Positions 16,110 through 23,989 of a stretch of 64,000 nt of DNA are shown here, piece by piece. The DNA lies in contig NZ_LMUQ01000049.1 in NCBI RefSeq assembly GCF_009765865.1, positions 74,351-138,350 on the forward strand. Reading direction: 5' to 3'. This DNA is from Acidisoma sp. L85 (GTDB lineage Bacteria > Pseudomonadota > Alphaproteobacteria > Acetobacterales > Acetobacteraceae). Numbering within the stretch: position 1 is the first letter of the stretch; each line of letters begins with the position of its first letter. The notes beneath the pieces were generated by a model. It did not search any database. It was not told where the DNA came from and worked only from the letters and a program-made list of their open reading frames with translations. The position numbers and the translations under genes were made by a program.

Positions 16110-17117
16110 GTGCGGGCGGTTCGCTTTCACAAGCCGGGTGATTTGCGGGTCGAGGACATTCCGCGTCCGGGCGCGCTGTTGCCTGATCAGGTGCGGATTC
16201 GCGTTCGCGCTGCGGGTATCTGCGGTTCCGATGTCCATAATTTTCGCACCGGGATGTGGCTGGCGCAGCTTCCGGTGACGCCGGGGCATGAATTCTCGGG
16301 CGAGGTTGTTGAAGTCGGCGCGGATGTTCTTGGGTTCAGCGTGGGCGATCTCGTTGTCGCTGATTCTCGTGTGCCTTGCGGGCGGTGTCCGCATTGTCTC
16401 GCTGGGCGTGCCAATCTTTGCATCTCGCTTGGCTTCGTCGGCGAGGTGTGCGACGGGGGCTTCGCCGAAGAGGTGTTGTTGCCGGCGCGGGGTCTGCTGC
16501 GCGTGGCGTCCGACATAGCGCCCGAGATCGCGGCGCTATGCGAGCCACTGGCGGTGGCATTGCATGCGATCCGGCGCCTCGATCCGATACCTGGCGAGCC
16601 GGTGCTGGTGGCGGGGGGCGGGCCGATCGGCGGTCTCGCGGCGCTGCTGCTGAGCAGCTTCGGTTTCGGCCCGGTGCTGCTGGCGGAGCGGAATGCGCGG
16701 CGTTCAGCGCTGCTCGAGGAAGTCGCGGGGGCCGAGCCTATTGCGCTCGATCCGGTGGTGATTGGCGCACGCTGTGGCGGCATCGGCCCGCGTTTCTGCC
16801 TTGAGGCGACGGGCTCCTTGGATGTGCTGCGAGTGCTGTTGCGCTCCGTGTCGGGTGGCGGGCGCATCGCCATGGTCGGGATCTTCCATGGCGAGGGCAT
16901 GCTTGACCCGAATCTCATTGTGGAGCGGGAGATCGACTTGCGCGGTTGCAGCGTGTTCGGCGGCGAGCAGGCCGAGGCTTTGGGTTTGTTGCCGGCACTC
17001 GCCCCGAAGCTGGCGCGGCTGACCGAGGATCCCATCGGGCTCGCGGATGTCCCGGCGGCTTACGATCGGCTTATTCGCGGCGAGACCTCGAAGCTGAAGA
17101 CCCTGATCCGGCCATGA
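16110..17117 (+). CDS. Zinc-dependent medium-chain alcohol dehydrogenase
   Basis: A 335-residue MDR-family enzyme. The catalytic zinc region is GICGSDVHNF and GHEFSGEV. The structural zinc site is a four-cysteine lobe, VPCGRCPHCLAGRANLC. The NAD-binding Rossmann motif is GGGPIGG. Its overall look is that of sorbitol/threonine-type dehydrogenases that oxidise a secondary alcohol. The GTG start at 16110 is two bases after the hisD-like stop. It is the last plus-strand gene of this operon and lies tail to tail with an SDR gene (five bases between). It probably acts on the same imported diol or polyol as its neighbour; the exact substrate is unknown. Confidence 0.88.
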   Translation: MRAVRFHKPGDLRVEDIPRPGALLPDQVRIRVRAAGICGSDVHNFRTGMWLAQLPVTPGHEFSGEVVEVGADVLGFSVGDLVVADSRVPCGRCPHCLAGRANLCISLGFVGEVCDGGFAEEVLLPARGLLRVASDIAPEIAALCEPLAVALHAIRRLDPIPGEPVLVAGGGPIGGLAALLLSSFGFGPVLLAERNARRSALLEEVAGAEPIALDPVVIGARCGGIGPRFCLEATGSLDVLRVLLRSVSGGGRIAMVGIFHGEGMLDPNLIVEREIDLRGCSVFGGEQAEALGLLPALAPKLARLTEDPIGLADVPAAYDRLIRGETSKLKTLIRP

Positions 17118-17122
17118 GGCTT

Positions 17123-17908
17123 TCAGATCGAGGCGAGGAAGCCGCCGTCGACATAGAGCACCTGGCCGGTGACATAGGCGGCGGCGGGCGAGGACAGGAA
17201 CACCGCCGCGCCCATCAGATCCTCCATGCGGCCAAAGCGGGCAAGCGGGATCTTGGCGAGCATGTCCGTTTGCCATGCCTCATTCCCGTAGAAGACTTCG
17301 GTGAGCGCGGTGCGGAAATAGCCGGGGCCGATGCCATTCACGCGGATGCCGAGCGGCGCCCATTCGGTGGCGAGCGCGCGTGTCATGCCGAGCAGGCCGG
17401 TTTTGGAGGCGCCATAGGGGACCGCCGTGGGGATGCCGACCTCGGAGGTCAGCGAACAAAGATTGAGGATCGCGCCGCCTTGTCCCGCCTTGCTCATCAG
17501 CCGGGCCGCCGCCTGGGCGCAGAAGAAGGCGCCCTTGAGATTGGTGTCGAGCAGGCTATCCCACAACGCCTCATCGATTTCGAGCGATGGTTTCACCTGC
17601 TCGATCCCCGCATTGTTGATGAGGATGTCGATCCCGCCGATGGTTTCGGTGATCGTGGCGAAAGCCGCGCCGATGCTGGCGACGTCGGAAACATCAAGTC
17701 GCTGCACAAAGGCTTTCCTGCCGAGCGCGCGTATGGCGTCGGCGGTCTCCTCCAGGGTTTTGGGCTCGCGTCCGGCGAGCACCAGCTCCGCCCCCGCCTG
17801 TGCGAGCGCGACCGCAAGAGCCTGGCCGATGCCGCGTGATGCACCGGTGACGAGGGCCGTCTGTCCGGTGAGGCCGAAATCGACGGGATCGAAGTGTGGA
17901 ACGGTCAT
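17123..17908 (-). CDS. SDR-family oxidoreductase, gluconate/2-deoxygluconate dehydrogenase-like
   Basis: A 261-residue classical short-chain dehydrogenase: cofactor motif TGASRGIGQ, NNAG motif ILINNAGIEQ, catalytic Ser plus YGASK (Tyr-x-x-x-Lys), and the PGYFRT and FLSSPAAAYVTGQVLYVDGG tail. The tail is typical of gluconate 5-dehydrogenase and 2-deoxy-D-gluconate 3-dehydrogenase relatives. It faces the zinc alcohol dehydrogenase and is divergent from lutA, with an inverted repeat in the gap. It likely belongs to the same catabolic block, giving it three different alcohol dehydrogenase families. Confidence 0.88.
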   Translation of the reverse strand: MTVPHFDPVDFGLTGQTALVTGASRGIGQALAVALAQAGAELVLAGREPKTLEETADAIRALGRKAFVQRLDVSDVASIGAAFATITETIGGIDILINNAGIEQVKPSLEIDEALWDSLLDTNLKGAFFCAQAAARLMSKAGQGGAILNLCSLTSEVGIPTAVPYGASKTGLLGMTRALATEWAPLGIRVNGIGPGYFRTALTEVFYGNEAWQTDMLAKIPLARFGRMEDLMGAAVFLSSPAAAYVTGQVLYVDGGFLASI

Positions 17909-17940
17909 CTCGGTATCGCCTGCGGGCTGGATTTGGAGCG

Positions 17941-17961
17941 CTCGCGATGATTACACGCGAG
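17941..17961. promoter_or_regulatory. Inverted repeat between SDR and lut genes
   Basis: CTCGCG, nine bases, then CGCGAG: a perfect 6-base inverted repeat, 33 bases upstream of the SDR start and about 185 bases before lutA. The spacer contains GATTACAC, whose complement GTGTAATC is one base away from the HutC-type consensus. It may be an operator for one or both divergent units. The function is inferred from position and symmetry only. Confidence 0.35.
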
Positions 17962-18145
17962 AACTCATGCGGAACAGACATGGACGCCGTCGCGCGTTAG
18001 AAGGCCGCGGCGAAATACGTGGACGGGACTCTGGTCGTCGCGACAGACTAGTTGTCACGGCTGCGGCAAGCCTTCCAGGACATCGAGGCCACATGACGGT
18101 GGCGCCCGCTGCTGGGGAGATGCGGATCATGAGTTGCTTCCAAAG

Positions 18146-18919
18146 GTGACCGGCGAGGTACCCCTGCGGGTCGGGCTGTTTCCGACTTGTCTGGTCGATC
18201 TTTTCCGGCCGGTTGTGGGTTTCGCCGCCGCTCAGCTTTTAACAAGAGCCGGTTGCGAGGTTAGCCTTCCCGAGGGGCTCACCTGCTGCGGCCAGCCCTC
18301 ATATAATTCCGGAGACAGGCGTAGCGCGCAGCGACTGGCGCGGCAGGTTATCTCTGCCTGCGAGGGCTTCGACTATATCGTCATCCCCTCGGGTTCCTGT
18401 GGCGGTATGCTTCGTCATCACTATCCGGAGTTGCTGGCGGATGATGCGCTTTGGGCGCCGCGTGCGCGGCAGCTCGCCGAGAGGTCCTACGAGCTGCTGT
18501 CTTTCCTCGTCGATGTGCTGAAGCTGGAGGGCGTCGATACAGCCTTCCCCGGGACAGCGACGTATCACGATTCTTGCTCGGGGCTGCGGGAACTCGGGGT
18601 TAAAACGCAGCCGCGAAAGCTGCTGGCCAGCGTCGAGGGGTTGGCGCTGACCGAGATGCCGGGTGCGGAAACCTGCTGTGGGTTTGGCGGAACGTTTTGC
18701 GTGAAATATCCCGCGATCTCGAACCGGATGGTTTCCGACAAATGCACGGAGGCGCAGGCGACCGGGGCGAAGCTGCTGCTGGCGGGCGATCTCGGTTGCC
18801 TCATGAACATCGCGGGCAAGCTGTCACGCCTCGGGTCGCCGATTGAGGTGCGGCATGTGGCGGAGGTTCTCGCGGGGCGGCTGGAGGTTCCGGCGCTTTG
18901 CGGGAGGGCGGATCCATGA
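18146..18919 (+). CDS. lutA: Lactate utilization protein A (CCG-domain iron-sulfur subunit)
   Basis: A 257-residue protein with two CCG domains. The first has LTCCGQPSYNSG, the second AETCCGFGGTFCVKY; CLVDLFRP near the N-terminus is a LutA hallmark. LutABC oxidises L-lactate (or a similar 2-hydroxyacid) to the 2-oxoacid through iron-sulfur clusters. The start is uncertain. The GTG 18146 overlaps (GTGA) the end of a six-codon open frame that has a better ribosome binding site; an in-frame TTG lies at 18134. The stop overlaps lutB as ATGA. Confidence 0.88.
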   Translation: MTGEVPLRVGLFPTCLVDLFRPVVGFAAAQLLTRAGCEVSLPEGLTCCGQPSYNSGDRRSAQRLARQVISACEGFDYIVIPSGSCGGMLRHHYPELLADDALWAPRARQLAERSYELLSFLVDVLKLEGVDTAFPGTATYHDSCSGLRELGVKTQPRKLLASVEGLALTEMPGAETCCGFGGTFCVKYPAISNRMVSDKCTEAQATGAKLLLAGDLGCLMNIAGKLSRLGSPIEVRHVAEVLAGRLEVPALCGRADP

Positions 18920-20331
18920 AACCGCAAAGCCACGCGTTCAAGTCCGAGTCGGCCAAGGCACTTGAGGATCCGGCGCTGCAGCATGCGCTGTCGCAAATTC
19001 AGGGTCTCTTGGTGAACGGCCGCCGTGCGGCAGTGGACGCGCTGCCAGAGTTCCAGGCGCTGCGGGAGGCCGGGCGGGCGATCAAGGACCACACGCTGGA
19101 CCATCTCGACCTCTACCTGGAGCATTTCGCCAGCCAAGTGGAGGCGCGGGGCGGGCAAGTACACTTCGCCGCCACGGCCGAGGAGGCTTGCGCCGCCGTG
19201 CTGGCGATCTGCCGGGACGCCGGCGCCGAGCGGGTGATCAAGAGCAAGTCGATGGTGACGGAGGAGATCGGCCTCAACGCCGCTCTAGAGGCGGCGAGCA
19301 TTCGGCCAGTAGAGACGGATCTGGGCGAATACATCATCCAGCTACGCGACGAACCGCCGAGCCATATCATCGCCCCGGCGGTCCATCTCGGCCGCCGCCA
19401 GGTCGAGGAGGCGTTTCGCGCCAATCACACCTCGCTGCCGGTGAGCCGGAAAATCGATGAGCCGGCGGAGCTGCTGGCTGAGGCGCGGCATGTGCTGCGC
19501 TCGCAGTTCGTGTCGGCAGATGTCGGCATTACTGGCGCCAATTTCCTGGTGGCCGAGACGGGTTCGGCGGTGGTGGTCACGAATGAGGGCAACGCCGACC
19601 TCACGATGACGCTGCCGCGCGTGCATATCGTGCTGACGGGCATCGAGAAGGTGGTGCCGACACTGGAGGATGCGCTGGTTCTGCTGCGGCTGCTGGTCCG
19701 CTCGGCGACCGGCCAATCCGCGACGGGCTACACGACGATCGCCAGCGGCAAGCGCGAGGCTCGGGATCTGGACGGACCGGACGCCTTCCATGTGGTGCTG
19801 GTGGACAATGGCCGCTCGAAGCTGCTGGGGTCGCGTAACCGGGAGATGCTTCGCTGCATCCGCTGCGGCGCCTGCATGAACCACTGCCCGGTCTATGGCG
19901 CAGTGGGCGGCCATGCCTATGGCTGGGTCTATCCGGGGCCGATGGGCGCGGTGCTCACGCCGAATTTCGTCGGGCTGCATGAGGCGAAAGACCTTCCCAA
20001 CGCCTCCACCTTTTGTGGGCGCTGCGAGAGTGTGTGTCCCGTGATGATCCCGCTGCCAAAGCTGATGCGGAACCTGCGGGAGGAGCAGTTCGATGCGCGG
20101 GACGTGGCGAGGTCCCAGCGATGGGCGCTTGGGCTCTGGGCGACCGTTGCGGCGCATCCGACTCTCTATCGTTTTGCAAGTCGGCTGGGCGCCCGCGTTT
20201 TGGCGAGGCTGGGCGGCCGGCGTGGCAAGCTGGCGCGGTTGCCATTGGCGCGCGGTTGGACCGGCCATCGCGATCTGCCCGCGCCGACGGGTTCGACTTT
20301 CACCGATCTCTGGAAGGGCGGCGCGCGGTGA
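18916..20331 (+). CDS. lutB: Lactate utilization protein B (LUD domain plus 2x4Fe-4S)
   Basis: A 471-residue LutB. An N-terminal LUD domain (about 40-300) is followed by two ferredoxin-type motifs, CIRCGACMNHCPVY and CGRCESVCPVMIPLPK, and a C-terminal LutB tail. The ATG at 18916 has a GGGAGGGCGGATCC leader and overlaps the lutA stop. LutB is the electron-carrying core of the LutABC lactate oxidase. Its adjacency to the HisD-like operon suggests that the 2-hydroxyacid it oxidises may be a product of that pathway. Confidence 0.93.
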   Translation: MKPQSHAFKSESAKALEDPALQHALSQIQGLLVNGRRAAVDALPEFQALREAGRAIKDHTLDHLDLYLEHFASQVEARGGQVHFAATAEEACAAVLAICRDAGAERVIKSKSMVTEEIGLNAALEAASIRPVETDLGEYIIQLRDEPPSHIIAPAVHLGRRQVEEAFRANHTSLPVSRKIDEPAELLAEARHVLRSQFVSADVGITGANFLVAETGSAVVVTNEGNADLTMTLPRVHIVLTGIEKVVPTLEDALVLLRLLVRSATGQSATGYTTIASGKREARDLDGPDAFHVVLVDNGRSKLLGSRNREMLRCIRCGACMNHCPVYGAVGGHAYGWVYPGPMGAVLTPNFVGLHEAKDLPNASTFCGRCESVCPVMIPLPKLMRNLREEQFDARDVARSQRWALGLWATVAAHPTLYRFASRLGARVLARLGGRRGKLARLPLARGWTGHRDLPAPTGSTFTDLWKGGAR

Positions 20332-21005
20332 GTGGCGGCCGCGAGACGGTACTGTCCTCGCTGCGGCGTGCCTTGGGTGTCACCGGCGACGATACCGTGC
20401 GTCGCGCGGGAGTGGCTGCGCGGCTGGAGGGCGCGGGCGGCCCTTCTCTGGCATTGGGCCGCCTCAGCGGTGATGCGGCGGTGCAGGCTTTCGTCACGCG
20501 GGCGCAGGGGCTTTCGGCGAGTGTCGAGCATGTCGCGGAGATCGAGGGTTTGGGCTCGGCGGCGGCGCGGGTCATTCGGCGCTTGGGGTTGCCGCCTCGT
20601 GTGGTGATGGCGTCCGACCCTTTGCTGCTGCGGGGTATGTCGGGATTCGCGGTACAGGGAATCGCCACGCGCTCGGGGGCCGCCGAAGCGGCCGACTCGG
20701 TCGGCGTGAACGTGGCGGCGGCTGCGGTGGCAGAGACTGGGGTGGTGATGATGACGTCTCGCCCGGAGACGCCGACGAGCCTCAACCTGCTGCCCGAACT
20801 CTGGATCTGCGCGGTGCCGCGTTCGCGCATCGTCGGGAGTTACGAGGAGGCTCTTGCGCTCCTACGGCGTGACTATGGTCTTCGTCTGCCGCGGGCAGTG
20901 AATTTCATCGGCGGGCCATCCCGGACCGGCGACATCGAGGAGATCCTGCAACTTGGCGCGCACGGGCCGAAGACGGTTCACCTTGTGATCATCGATGCGC
21001 TTTAG
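20328..21005 (+). CDS. lutC: Lactate utilization protein C (LUD domain)
   Basis: A 225-residue LUD-domain protein of the LutC/YkgG type, with the family stretch GVNVAAAAVAETGVVMM and the C-terminal PRSRIVGSYEEAL and SRTGDIEEILQLGAHGP. The GTG start overlaps the lutB stop as GTGA; the longer open frame upstream lies inside lutB. It completes the LutABC set. It lies tail to tail with the next SDR gene. Confidence 0.92.
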   Translation: MSGGRETVLSSLRRALGVTGDDTVRRAGVAARLEGAGGPSLALGRLSGDAAVQAFVTRAQGLSASVEHVAEIEGLGSAAARVIRRLGLPPRVVMASDPLLLRGMSGFAVQGIATRSGAAEAADSVGVNVAAAAVAETGVVMMTSRPETPTSLNLLPELWICAVPRSRIVGSYEEALALLRRDYGLRLPRAVNFIGGPSRTGDIEEILQLGAHGPKTVHLVIIDAL

Positions 21006-21027
21006 CCGGTGGAGCTAGGCGCCGCGC

Positions 21028-21783
21028 TCAGCCGCCTTCCTTGATGACCTTGAGGCCGCCGAAGGCCTGGCAGACGGGCATGATCTCGATTGTGTTGACG
21101 TTGAAGTGCTTTGGGAGGGAAACGACCCAATGCACTGTTTCGGCAACATCTTCGGCCGTGAGCGGTGTAGTGCCCTCATAAATTTTATCTGCGCGCCCTT
21201 GATCGCCATCGAAGCGCACGGCGGAGAATTCCGTGCCGCCGACGAGGCCGGGCTCGATGTTGGTGACCCTCAGCTGGGTGCCTGCAAGATCGGTGCGGAG
21301 ATTGAGCGAGAAGTTGCGCACGAAGGCCTTGGTCGCGCCGTACACGTTGCCGCCCAGATAGGGCCAGGTGCCTGCGACCGAGCCCATATTGATGATGTGC
21401 CCGCGGTCGCGCGCCACCATTCCTGGCAGCACGGCATGGGTGAGATAGACGACGCCGCCGATATTGGTGTCGATCATCGCCTGCCAATTATCGAGCTTCG
21501 CCTCCTGCGCCTTGTCGATGCCGCGGGCGAGGCCGGCATTGTTCACCAGCACATCGATCTCAGCCCAGTCGGCGGGCAGGGAGGCGATGGCCGCTACGAC
21601 CGCCGCGCGATCGGTCACGTCCAGTGGCAGGGCGAGCACGCGGTCCGCGCCGACTTCCTGTCGCAGCGCCTCCAGCCGATCGGCGCGGCGGCCGACAGCG
21701 ATGATGCGGTGTCCGCTGTTGGCGAGGCGATGGGCGATCGCGGCTCCGAAGCCAGCGCTGGCGCCGGTGATGAGGGCGGTCAT
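21028..21783 (-). CDS. SDR-family oxidoreductase, YdfG-like 3-hydroxyacid dehydrogenase
   Basis: A 251-residue short-chain dehydrogenase: TGASAGFGAAIA cofactor motif, LVNNAGLARG, catalytic YGATK, and the YdfG-type tail TAEDVAETVHWVVSLPKHFN with EIMPVCQ. Relatives are NADP-dependent enzymes that oxidise 3-hydroxyacids such as serine, allo-threonine and 3-hydroxypropionate. The ATG at 21783 overlaps the stop of the DUF305 gene as ATGA; the longer frame upstream lies inside that gene. The link to lut is positional (tail to tail) and may not be functional. Confidence 0.88.
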   Translation of the reverse strand: MTALITGASAGFGAAIAHRLANSGHRIIAVGRRADRLEALRQEVGADRVLALPLDVTDRAAVVAAIASLPADWAEIDVLVNNAGLARGIDKAQEAKLDNWQAMIDTNIGGVVYLTHAVLPGMVARDRGHIINMGSVAGTWPYLGGNVYGATKAFVRNFSLNLRTDLAGTQLRVTNIEPGLVGGTEFSAVRFDGDQGRADKIYEGTTPLTAEDVAETVHWVVSLPKHFNVNTIEIMPVCQAFGGLKVIKEGG

Positions 21784-22172
21784 TGGGCGGCGCCCGCATG
21801 AATGGGGTGCCGTGTCTGCCATGCTTTCATATCCGCGATCTCGTGCCTTTGAGCTGTGATGATGTCGCGCGCGAGGCGGCGTAGGAAGGGGTCATGACCG
21901 TATTTCAATTCGACTTCGGCCATGTCGATCGCGCCCTCATGGTGGGGGATCATCGCGGCGACGAAATCCTGATCGGGATTTCCGGTCATCGGTGCATCCG
22001 CCATCTGCCGTTGCATCTCCTTCATCCCGTGAGCGAAGGCGCTATCTGCTGAAGACGCGGCCGGCATGGACATTGCGCCACTCTGCTGAGCTGTCGCCGG
22101 GAGTGATCCGGCTAGGGCGAGAGTGAAAATGCCGAGTGTAAGGCCGCTGATATGATGCCAGGCCGCGGTCAT
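21780..22172 (-). CDS. Exported DUF305 protein
   Basis: A 130-residue protein with an N-terminal signal peptide (hydrophobic core LTLGIFTLALAGSLPATAQ) and one DUF305 domain. The family hallmark is MIPHHEGAIDMAEVEL, with paired histidines, and several Met and His residues follow. Some DUF305 members bind copper in the periplasm; no copper genes are adjacent here. It is translationally coupled to the downstream SDR by an ATGA overlap and is divergent from the NAD(P)HX repair gene. Confidence 0.85.
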   Translation of the reverse strand: MTAAWHHISGLTLGIFTLALAGSLPATAQQSGAMSMPAASSADSAFAHGMKEMQRQMADAPMTGNPDQDFVAAMIPHHEGAIDMAEVELKYGHDPFLRRLARDIITAQRHEIADMKAWQTRHPIHAGAAQ

Positions 22173-22322
22173 GAGGGGTCTCCATTGAGCCTACTCGATT
22201 GAGGATAGGCGGGAGCGCAGCGCAACGACACCCCTGCGCCGGCTTGCGCCGCTTAGTGCGTGGATCATTTGATCGGTAAGGCCCAGTGGCATTCGTCGAG
22301 CCTCACCTTTGGGAGACGTTTC

Positions 22323-23756
22323 ATGCATCAGCCAGCCGATCTTCTGACGCCCGACCAAATGGCGGCGGTGGATCGCGCGGCACCGGGCGCTGGGGTGCCC
22401 GGACTGACGCTCATGGAAAATGCCGGCCGGGCGGTCACGCGGGCGATCAGGCAGCACTACCGGCCTTGCCGCGTGCTGGTTCTGTGTGGTCCGGGAAATA
22501 ATGGCGGCGACGGCTATGTGGTGGCGCGATTGCTCGCGCAGGAGGGCTGGCCGGTGACGGTGGCGGCGCTTGCCGAGCCCCGTGCCGCGAGCGACGCGGC
22601 GGTCATGCGGCGCAGATGGACGGGATCGATGCGAGGCTTTGTCGCCGCGGAAGCCGCCCGGGCCGAGTTGGTGGTCGATGCGGTCTTCGGTGCCGGGCTG
22701 GGCCGCGATATCGCGCCAGAGGTCGCCGAAGTGTTGCGCGCGGCGGGGCGGGTGGTGGCGGTCGATACACCCTCCGGCGTCGATGGCGCGACGGGTGCGG
22801 TGCGTGGCTATGCGCCCCAGGCGGAGATGACGGTGACCTTCGTCCGCCTCAAGCCGGCCCATTTGCTGCTTCCGGGGCGAGACCTCTGCGGCAAACGTAT
22901 CCTCGCGGATATCGGCATGCCCGACGCTGCCTTGAGGGCCGTGGAGGCGAAGACCTTTGCCAATGGGCCGGGGCTCTGGCAGTTGCCGGCGCTCGAAGCG
23001 CAGGGACAGAAGTATACCCGTGGCATGCTCACCATTCTCGCCGGAAGCGAAATGGCCGGGGCTTCCCGGCTCGCCTCGATGGGCGCGCGGCGCGTGGGCG
23101 CTGGCCTCCTGACGCTTGCAGTGGTCGGGAGCGGCGACGTGCTGCGGTCCACGGAACCAGGTCTGATCGTGAGCGAGAAGCCGCTCGACGAGCTGCTCAG
23201 GGACGACCGGCGCAAGACTTGGCTATGCGGGCCGGGGCTCGGGTTGGAGCGTGCTCGAGAGGCTTTGCCCAAGCTCATCGCGGCGGGGCGTAGGATCGTT
23301 GCCGATGCCGATGCGCTCGGGGCTTGCGCCGGGGCGCCCGAAAAGCTGCGCGGCGTTACCGCTATCACGCCGCATGGCGGCGAGTTCTCGAAGCTGTTCG
23401 GGCCGCTGGGTAAGGACAAGCCGGGTGCGGCGCGGGATGCGGCGGCGCGGATCGGGGCCGTGGTGGTCCTGAAGGGTTCCGACACCGTGGTCGCCTCGCC
23501 GGATGGGCGGGTCGCGATCAATCACAACGCACCGCCCAGTCTGGCAACGGCCGGTTCGGGGGATGTGCTGGCGGGCATAATCGCGGGGTTGCTCACGCAG
23601 GGCATGGAGGCATGGGAAGCGGCGTCGGCGGGCGTTTGGCTGCATGGGGAAGCGGCGCGGCAGGCCGGGGGAGCCACCGGCGCGGGCTTGATCGCAGAGG
23701 ATCTGGCGGATGGGCTGGTGCGCGCATTGGCGGCACTTCGTTCCGGCTCTGGCTGA
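22323..23756 (+). CDS. nnr: Bifunctional NAD(P)HX epimerase / ADP-dependent dehydratase
   Basis: A 477-residue YjeF-type fusion. The N-terminal epimerase domain (1-200) has LMENAGRAVTRAI and the GPGNNGGDGYVVARLL loop. The C-terminal dehydratase domain (215-475) has TPHGGEFSKLFG, VLKGSDTVVA and the ATP/ADP-binding LATAGSGDVLAGIIAGLL. The enzyme repairs hydrated NADH and NADPH. The ATG 22323 is chosen because GGGAGACG lies at the right distance; the frame upstream has no such site. It lies just before tRNA-Leu and tig. Confidence 0.93.
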   Translation: MHQPADLLTPDQMAAVDRAAPGAGVPGLTLMENAGRAVTRAIRQHYRPCRVLVLCGPGNNGGDGYVVARLLAQEGWPVTVAALAEPRAASDAAVMRRRWTGSMRGFVAAEAARAELVVDAVFGAGLGRDIAPEVAEVLRAAGRVVAVDTPSGVDGATGAVRGYAPQAEMTVTFVRLKPAHLLLPGRDLCGKRILADIGMPDAALRAVEAKTFANGPGLWQLPALEAQGQKYTRGMLTILAGSEMAGASRLASMGARRVGAGLLTLAVVGSGDVLRSTEPGLIVSEKPLDELLRDDRRKTWLCGPGLGLERAREALPKLIAAGRRIVADADALGACAGAPEKLRGVTAITPHGGEFSKLFGPLGKDKPGAARDAAARIGAVVVLKGSDTVVASPDGRVAINHNAPPSLATAGSGDVLAGIIAGLLTQGMEAWEAASAGVWLHGEAARQAGGATGAGLIAEDLADGLVRALAALRSGSG

Positions 23757-23815
23757 TCCCGCTTGTGGGGATGTGGCTAGTGCTGTACAGCGCCCCCCCT
23801 GCGGCCTGAGGGCCT

Positions 23816-23900
<85 letters not shown>

Positions 23901-23989
23901 CTCGGCCCGATCTTCTGGCCGACTTCCGCTTGCCTGCTTCTCCCTCGATCCGCCTGTTCTTATGACTCTACCCGGAGTGCCGAGCCCTC

